From contig JAFYBI010000304.1 in NCBI GenBank assembly GCA_017540285.1, positions 1 through 11,704 on the forward strand: a stretch of 11,704 bases of DNA. Reading direction: 5' to 3'. Within the stretch, counting starts at the first letter, position 1, and each line of letters starts with the position of its first letter. This document shows positions 6,558 through 11,704 of the stretch, piece by piece. Under the pieces are notes generated by a model. It was not told the origin of the DNA. It worked only from the letters and a program-made list of their open reading frames with translations, and ran no database searches. Source of the DNA: Clostridia bacterium (GTDB taxonomy: Bacteria; Bacillota; Clostridia; Oscillospirales; CAG-272). The translations under genes and the position numbers were made by a program.

Positions 6558-7386
6558 ATGCTTCTGTTTTTTCCAGCCGCGCGATCCGTGCTTCGATGGC
6601 AGGGATCTCGTCCCGCCGCTTCTCGTACACCGTGCCGGTGAAGTACGCGACGTTCACGTCCTCCCGGAACGCCTCGATCACGGCCTTCGCGCACCGCAGC
6701 TGGGCAAGCGCCATGTTCTTCTCTCCCTTCTCTTCGTAGAAATCGGCGAGGAGGAGCAGCATGTCGATCGTCCAGTCGGCGGACAGGCGCTTCTGCTTGT
6801 GCGCGGGTTCGAGCCGTTCGTCGCCCCGGAGCATTTCTGCGTCGAGCTGGAGCCGCGTGAAATAGATCTCCGGGATGTGTCCGAGCGCGTCCTTCATCAT
6901 CGCGTATTCGCCGAGGGACTCGTACGCCTGCGCCATGATGCGCCATGCGTCGAGCCGGATGTCGTCGTATTTGGTCCCTTCTGCGAGCGCGCGGCAGATC
7001 GAGATCGCCTCGGGAGCGCGCGCGGGGACCGGGATCACGCAGAGGAGATTGTTGAGAAGGATGTCGTTGCCGGGGAACTGCTTCAGGCCTTCCCGCAGGA
7101 TCGCCTCGGCCTCCTCCGGGTGCTCGTCGCGGATCTTCCACGCTTCGCGGCAGATCGCCATGACCTTTTCCTCGGTCTCATAGACGTTGAAGTCGAAGAG
7201 CTCGTCCGTCGAGACGCCGAAAAAGGATGCGATGGCGGGAATGGCCGCGACGTCCGGCATCGTCGTGCCCTGCTCCCATTTCGAAACGGCCTGGAACGTC
7301 ACGCCGAGGGCGGTCGCCAGCGTCTCCTGGGACAGATTTTTCTGTTTCCGGAGGGTCCGGATCTTTTCTCCGATTCTGATTTGCAT
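6556..7386 (-). CDS. XRE-family transcriptional regulator with helical (TPR-like) C-terminal region
   Basis: The protein has 276 residues. The ATG at 7386 is preceded by a GGGAGG site (7397-7392) at 5 nt; a longer frame upstream would run through the probable promoter and is not used. Residues about 3-65 are a canonical XRE helix-turn-helix (IRTLRKQKNLSQETLATALG, then FQAVSKWEQGTTMPD), a DNA-binding fold that usually represses or switches nearby promoters. The rest is alpha-helical, with pairs of amphipathic helices (for example 75-100 and 195-225) resembling tetratricopeptide-like repeats. Such regions often bind a peptide or partner protein, but no ligand can be named here. The gene lies downstream of the glgP and GH13 genes on the same strand, separated by 99 nt with its own promoter. 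It may regulate them or be unrelated. It converges with the PHP gene. Confidence 0.88.
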   Translation of the reverse strand: MQIRIGEKIRTLRKQKNLSQETLATALGVTFQAVSKWEQGTTMPDVAAIPAIASFFGVSTDELFDFNVYETEEKVMAICREAWKIRDEHPEEAEAILREGLKQFPGNDILLNNLLCVIPVPARAPEAISICRALAEGTKYDDIRLDAWRIMAQAYESLGEYAMMKDALGHIPEIYFTRLQLDAEMLRGDERLEPAHKQKRLSADWTIDMLLLLADFYEEKGEKNMALAQLRCAKAVIEAFREDVNVAYFTGTVYEKRRDEIPAIEARIARLEKTEA

Positions 7387-7434
7387 GATTGCCTCCCTTA
7401 TGGGCTGAATTCGGCGCGCGCTCACCGTGCCTTC

Positions 7435-7463
7435 ATTGTAGCACAGCCCGTCAGAGAACACAA
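7435..7463 (-). promoter_or_regulatory. Probable promoter of the XRE regulator gene
   Basis: On the minus strand TACAAT (7440-7435) is a good -10 box, with a weak -35 TTGTGT (7463-7458) at 17 bp. It lies in the 99-nt gap between the GH13 stop and the regulator start. No terminator is visible in that gap, so read-through from the upstream operon is also possible. Confidence 0.55.
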
Positions 7464-7485
7464 TAACGCGGATTTTGAGAATTCT

Positions 7486-9429
7486 TCAACCGGCGGTGGA
7501 ATCGAAGCGGATCTCGTCGGGATCGAGTTCGGCGGGGAGACGGAGATAGAAAACTTCATTTTCCCCGACGGTGAAGCGCGCGCGGGAGGTCCCGGCCAGA
7601 AGATCCTGCGCAGGCACGGGAAGCGCCGCGGTCAGCGTTCCGCAGCGGGATGCCGCGACGAGCACCGAATCCCCCGCCCCGTCCTCCGGCAAGCGCAGGT
7701 AAACGAACGCGTCCGGCGTCAGCGAGAGGATGCGGAAGCGCCCGCCGTAAAAGACCGGCTCATCCCGGCGCAGGCATCCGAAGGCGCGATAGACGGCGAG
7801 AAGCTCCCCGTCGATCCTGCCCCACGGGAACGGGCGGCGGCAGAACGGATCGCGGTAGCCCTCCATCCCCGCCTCGTCGCCGTAGAAGACGCAGGGGACG
7901 CCGGGCAGGCCCGCGAGGATGCCGAACGCGAGCCGCAGGAGTTTCTTCGCGTGCGCCCGCTCTTCCCGCGTCATCTTCATGTCCGCGAGCTCCGCGTTGG
8001 TGTGGTCCCCGGTCACCTCGCCGCCGAGAAGGGTGAGGATGCGCTCGGTGTCATGCGTGCCGAGAAAGTTCAGCAGATTGTCCGACGCTTCCTTCGGATA
8101 CCGGCGGTAGAGCCCTTCCGTCGCATGCCGCAGCGGTTCGCAGTCCCCCGTCTTCACATATCCGATCAGGGCGGCGCGCAGGGGATAGTTCATCACGGAG
8201 TCGAGCTGCGCCCCCGTGAGATACCGTCTGCGCCTTCCGTAGCTGATCTTGTCCGACGCGTCCTCCCAGACCTCGCCGAGGATCACGGCGTCCGGATCCT
8301 GCCCCTTCACCGCGCGGCGGAAATCGTCGAGGAATTCGTCGGAGAGCTCGTCCGCGACGTCGAGCCGCCAGCCCGCGATCCCCGCGTTCATCCACTTGTC
8401 GACCACGCGTCCGCTGATAAAGCGGCGGTAGGAGGGATCCTCGCTGTCGACCCGCGGCAGGGTCTTGACGCCCCACCAGCACTCGTAGTCGTCCGGAAAC
8501 GCGCGGAAGCGGTACCAGTGCGCCCACGGGGAGCGTTCGGACTGGTACGCGCCGACGGTCGGATAGTGTCCCTCGCGGTTGAAGTAGACGGAATCGGAGC
8601 CCGTGTGATTGAAGATGCCGTCGCAGAGGATCGCGATCCCGCGCTTTTCCGCCTCCCGGCAGAGCGTCTTCATATCGGCGTCGGTGCCGAACATCGGATC
8701 GATCCTGAGATAGTCGCCCGTGTCGTACTTGTGGTTGGACGCCGCCTCGAAGACCGGGGACAGATAGATCGTCCGCACGCCGAGGGACGCGATGTAGTCG
8801 AGCTTTCCGGTGATCCCCGCGAGGTCGCCGCCGAAGAAGACGTTGTTCGCGACCTGCGCGCCGGGATATTCGCCGAACTGCGGGGTGCCGCCGTCCCAGT
8901 CGGGATCGAGAACGGCGCCGGGCTTGGCCTTGGCACGTCCGGATTTGGCGAACCGGTCGACGAAAATGTGATAGACCAGCCCCTCGCGGAAGCGGGACGA
9001 GGCGTGAAAATCCGGGCGGTACAGCAGAAGCTGCCGTTCGCCGACGTAGTTCGAGAGCGCGTCAAGCTCGGTCGGACGTTCTCCGCCGAAGACAAAGCAC
9101 GACCCGTCCGCGAGCTGCACCGCGTAGTGATAGTAATACAGGCCCTCCGCGCCGTCCTCCGACGCCAGATCACGCGCGAAATCGAGCGTCAGGAGCCAGT
9201 CGGAGACGTCGCCCTCCCCCGGCACGGGGCGCATCGGGAAGGTGAGGAATTCCGTATGCCCGGTGTTCCATGCGTCCCGGTGGATCCCCATCGCCGCGGC
9301 ATGGACCCTCGCGCCGTGCGGAAGAATCAGGCGCAGGGTGAAATCAAGCGATACGTCGGCGTCAAAAGCCCCGAGTTCGTTTACCCGGAGCTTTTTTGTT
9401 CTGTCAAATTTATACTCGTACGCTTTCAT
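7486..9429 (-). CDS. GH13 alpha-glucan hydrolase, neopullulanase/cyclomaltodextrinase type (GH13_20-like)
   Basis: The protein has 647 residues, the usual size for the GH13_20 group. An N-terminal beta domain (about 1-135) in the CBM34 position precedes the catalytic barrel, which begins at LVYHIFVDRF (151-160). All four GH13 regions are present: DGIFNH (270-275), GWRLDVADE with nucleophile D357, ILGEVWED with acid/base E386, and FLGTHDTER with D460. NNVFFGGDLAGI (195-206), SPVFEAASNHKYDTGDY (224-240) and YGDEAGMEGYRDPFCRRP are typical of neopullulanase/maltogenic amylase/cyclomaltodextrinase. The enzyme should hydrolyse alpha-1,4 and possibly alpha-1,6 links in maltodextrins, pullulan or cyclodextrins. 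The N-terminus has no signal peptide, so it acts in the cytoplasm. The start lies 4 nt after the glgP stop with only a weak ribosome-binding site (GGTGA), suggesting translational coupling. Exact substrate preference is not determinable. Confidence 0.93.
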   Translation of the reverse strand: MKAYEYKFDRTKKLRVNELGAFDADVSLDFTLRLILPHGARVHAAAMGIHRDAWNTGHTEFLTFPMRPVPGEGDVSDWLLTLDFARDLASEDGAEGLYYYHYAVQLADGSCFVFGGERPTELDALSNYVGERQLLLYRPDFHASSRFREGLVYHIFVDRFAKSGRAKAKPGAVLDPDWDGGTPQFGEYPGAQVANNVFFGGDLAGITGKLDYIASLGVRTIYLSPVFEAASNHKYDTGDYLRIDPMFGTDADMKTLCREAEKRGIAILCDGIFNHTGSDSVYFNREGHYPTVGAYQSERSPWAHWYRFRAFPDDYECWWGVKTLPRVDSEDPSYRRFISGRVVDKWMNAGIAGWRLDVADELSDEFLDDFRRAVKGQDPDAVILGEVWEDASDKISYGRRRRYLTGAQLDSVMNYPLRAALIGYVKTGDCEPLRHATEGLYRRYPKEASDNLLNFLGTHDTERILTLLGGEVTGDHTNAELADMKMTREERAHAKKLLRLAFGILAGLPGVPCVFYGDEAGMEGYRDPFCRRPFPWGRIDGELLAVYRAFGCLRRDEPVFYGGRFRILSLTPDAFVYLRLPEDGAGDSVLVAASRCGTLTAALPVPAQDLLAGTSRARFTVGENEVFYLRLPAELDPDEIRFDSTAG

Positions 9430-9433
9430 CGGA

Positions 9434-11704
9434 TCATTTCACCGGCGTCAGGTGCCAGATGTTGTCGGCATATTCGCGGATCGAGCGGTCTGAGGAGAAG
9501 AAGCCCGCGCCTGCGATGTTGATGAGGGATTTCTTCGTCCAGGCGTCGGCATCGTGATAGGTCGCGATCATGCGGCCGTACACCGCCATATAGGAATCGT
9601 AGTCCGCGAGGCACATATACGGATCCGGCACGCCGTGGGAATACAGGAAATAATTCACCATGTCCGTATAGTTCCAGCCGTTGAAGGTCCCGCGCATGCG
9701 GTCGATGGTGCGGCGGAGGCGTTCGCTGTTCATATAGTAGTACTGGGACGAGTAGCCCTGCTTCCAGAGATCGTCCACCTCGTTCGCGCGCAGGCCGAAG
9801 ATATAGATGTTCGCGTCGCCGACCGCGTCCCGCATTTCGACGTTCGCGCCGTCGAGCGTGCCGAGGGTCAGGGCGCCGTTGACCATGAACTTCATGCAGC
9901 CCGTGCCGCTCGCTTCCTTGCCCGCGAGGGAAATCTGCTCGCTGATGTCCGAGGCCGGCATGAGAAGCTCCGCGGAGCTGACGTTGTAGTCCTCGAGGTA
10001 CACAACGCGCAGCAGGTCGCGCACCTTCGGATCTCGTTCGATCTCGCGGCCGAGGTCATAGATCAGCTTGATGATGTTCTTCGCCATATAGTAGCCCGGC
10101 GCGGCCTTCCCGCCGAAGATGAACGTCGTCGGGGTCCAGTCGCCGTTCGGATTCTCGCGGATCTCGTTGTACAGGGTGATGATCTTCAGCACGTTCAGAA
10201 GCTGTCTCTTGTACTCGTGCATGCGCTTGACATGCACGTCGAAGACGGATTCCGTATCGAGCGCGACGGAGAAGCGGTCATAATAGAACTTCGCGAAGGT
10301 CGTCTTGTTTTCATGCTTGATCGCGCGGAGCCGTTCCCGGATCCCGGCGTCGTCCGCGTACTCTTTGAAGCCTTCGAGGAGCCCGAAATCCTTGCGGTAT
10401 TCCTCGCCGATCGTCTCGTCGAGCAGGGCGGTCAGTCCCGGGTTGGAATAGCAGAGCCAGCGGCGCATCGCGATGCCGTTCGTCACGTTGGTGAACTTGT
10501 AGGGCATCGCCTTATAGTAGTCGTGGAAGATCGTCTTCTTCAGGATGTTCGAATGCAGGGCGGAGACGCCGTTGACCGTATGCGCCGCGGCGACGGAGAG
10601 GTTCGCCATGCGGACCTGCGAATACCCGATGACGGCCATGCGGGAGATGCGGTCCCAGTCGCCCGGGTACATCGTCCAGAGATCGGCGCACAGACGGCGG
10701 TTGATCTCCTCGACGATCATATAGATGCGCGGCAGACGGAGCTGGAAGAGCTGGACGTTCCACTTTTCGAGCGCTTCGGGCAGGACGGTGTGGTTGGTGT
10801 AGGACACCACGCGGGTCACGATGCTCCACGCCGCGTCCCAGCCGTAGGAATACACATCCATGAGGATGCGCATGAGTTCCGGCACGACGAGCGCGGGATG
10901 CGTGTCGTTGATGTGGATCGCGACCTTGTCGGCAAAGTTGTAGAGGGAGCCGTAGGCGGCGAGATGGTCGGCGATGATGTACTGCAGGGACGCGGAGACG
11001 AGGAAATACTGCTGTGAGAGACGCAGAAGCTTTCCTTCCTCGTGGTCGTCCGAGGGATAGAGCACCTTCGAGAGGACCTCGGCGTTCGCGGTCTGCTGCA
11101 TCGCTTCGATATACTGCCCCTGCGAGAACAGGTTCATGTTGAAATTGGTCGTCTCGACCGCCTTCCAGAGGCGGAGGACGTTGACCGCCTCGCAGTCGGC
11201 GCCGGAGATCATCATGTCGTACGGCACCGCGCGGACATCCTTGTAGTTGTCATAGACGATGGAGCACTTGCCGTCCTTCCACTCCTCGCGGACCGTGCCG
11301 CCGAGGCGGATGTTGAAGGCCTTATCCGTCCGGGGAACGAGCCACGTGGAGCCCTCGTTCATCCAGACGTCGGGAAGCTCGACCTGGTTGCCGTCGATGA
11401 TGCGCTGTTTGAACAGGCCGTACTCATAGCAGATCGAGAATCCGGTCGCCGGATAGTCGAGCGTGGTGAGAGAATCCATGAAGCAGGCGGCAAGCCGTCC
11501 GAGACCGCCGTTGCCGAGACCGGGATCCGGCTCGATCTCGTAAATCCTGTCGAGATCGTGTCCCATCTCCCGGAGGGCGGCGCGGTACTCGTCCTCGATG
11601 CCGAGATTCATGAGGTTGTTTTTCATCTGGCGTCCGACGAGGAACTCCATGCAGAGATAGTACATCCTTCTCGGATGCGCGCGCTTGATCTTGTCGTGGA
11701 AGAC
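9434..11704 (-). CDS. glgP: Glycogen/maltodextrin phosphorylase (GT35), 5' end beyond window
   Basis: The frame is open to the right edge; 756 residues are visible, so roughly 55-70 N-terminal residues are missing relative to the usual length of about 800-820. Family landmarks in order are RRMYYLCMEFLVGRQ, EPDPGLGNGGLGRLAACFMD, INDTHPALVVPELMR, YTNHTVLPEALEKW, ANLSVAAAHTVNGVSALHS, FTNVTNGI, VKRMHEYKRQLLN, FIFGGKAAPGYYMAK and EASGTGCMKFMVNGALTLGT. The last holds the lysine that binds pyridoxal phosphate (codon 9892-9890). The enzyme removes terminal alpha-1,4 glucose units from glycogen or maltodextrin with phosphate, yielding glucose-1-phosphate in the cytoplasm. The residue two before the PLP lysine is Cys, where the well-known muscle and E. 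coli enzymes have Asn. The gene heads the visible part of an operon with the GH13 enzyme. Whether glycogen or imported maltodextrin is the main substrate cannot be told. Confidence 0.97.
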   Translation of the reverse strand, partial: VFHDKIKRAHPRRMYYLCMEFLVGRQMKNNLMNLGIEDEYRAALREMGHDLDRIYEIEPDPGLGNGGLGRLAACFMDSLTTLDYPATGFSICYEYGLFKQRIIDGNQVELPDVWMNEGSTWLVPRTDKAFNIRLGGTVREEWKDGKCSIVYDNYKDVRAVPYDMMISGADCEAVNVLRLWKAVETTNFNMNLFSQGQYIEAMQQTANAEVLSKVLYPSDDHEEGKLLRLSQQYFLVSASLQYIIADHLAAYGSLYNFADKVAIHINDTHPALVVPELMRILMDVYSYGWDAAWSIVTRVVSYTNHTVLPEALEKWNVQLFQLRLPRIYMIVEEINRRLCADLWTMYPGDWDRISRMAVIGYSQVRMANLSVAAAHTVNGVSALHSNILKKTIFHDYYKAMPYKFTNVTNGIAMRRWLCYSNPGLTALLDETIGEEYRKDFGLLEGFKEYADDAGIRERLRAIKHENKTTFAKFYYDRFSVALDTESVFDVHVKRMHEYKRQLLNVLKIITLYNEIRENPNGDWTPTTFIFGGKAAPGYYMAKNIIKLIYDLGREIERDPKVRDLLRVVYLEDYNVSSAELLMPASDISEQISLAGKEASGTGCMKFMVNGALTLGTLDGANVEMRDAVGDANIYIFGLRANEVDDLWKQGYSSQYYYMNSERLRRTIDRMRGTFNGWNYTDMVNYFLYSHGVPDPYMCLADYDSYMAVYGRMIATYHDADAWTKKSLINIAGAGFFSSDRSIREYADNIWHLTPVK

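Noticed and set aside
7387..7461. 25-residue upstream extension of the XRE regulator
   Set aside because: It overlaps the probable -10 box and the GGGAGG site, and the XRE domain begins normally at the ATG at 7386.
6799..9522. 907-codon plus-strand open frame across the regulator and GH13 genes
   Set aside because: It is antisense to two well-supported genes and spans the gap between them. Its composition is typical of a GC-driven shadow frame.
9554..11017. 487-codon plus-strand open frame opposite glgP
   Set aside because: It is antisense to highly conserved phosphorylase motifs, with no start signals and no recognisable domain.

Overview
The window reads as a chromosomal segment of a GC-rich, low-G+C-phylum-type Gram-positive bacterium, most likely an uncultured gut or rumen Clostridia lineage. 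The grounds are a T-box riboswitch (an RNA class largely confined to Firmicutes and some other Gram-positives), strong Shine-Dalgarno sites, consensus-like sigma-A promoters, and an intracellular sugar-polymer-degrading gene set. The lineage is inference; no rRNA or marker gene is present. No mobile element, CRISPR array, tRNA or rRNA was seen.

Left part (1-2523, minus strand): a consensus promoter (TTGACA-17-TATAAT) drives a roughly 280-nt T-box leader with clearly visible mutually exclusive antiterminator and terminator hairpins. It is followed by a large gene, cut by the left edge, that fuses an XRE-type helix-turn-helix and a cupin sensor domain to an AMP-forming acyl-CoA synthetase. This is the most unusual locus in the window. 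A tRNA-aminoacylation switch controls an acyl-acid-activating enzyme that also carries a regulator-like module, which suggests an amino-acid-starvation-induced, probably anabolic, use of a carboxylic acid.

Middle (2524-6557, plus strand): a divergent promoter (TTGCAA-17-TATACT) drives a two-gene operon. It encodes a cytosolic GH38 alpha-mannosidase of the long MAN2C1/AMS1 type and, after a 1-nt gap, a small PHP-family metal-dependent phosphoesterase. The operon ends at a strong hairpin that also serves the convergent minus-strand gene.

Right part (6556-11704, minus strand): in transcription order, glycogen/maltodextrin phosphorylase (glgP, 5' end beyond the right edge), then 4 nt later a GH13 neopullulanase/cyclomaltodextrinase-type enzyme, then an XRE regulator with a helical, TPR-like C-terminal region that has its own probable promoter. 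The phosphorylase and the GH13 enzyme would together break down intracellular alpha-glucans: the GH13 enzyme handles alpha-1,4/1,6 oligosaccharides and GlgP releases glucose-1-phosphate. None of the proteins with a visible N-terminus has a signal peptide, so the encoded metabolism looks cytosolic. Very long open frames antisense to the genes are by-products of the high GC content and were not annotated.
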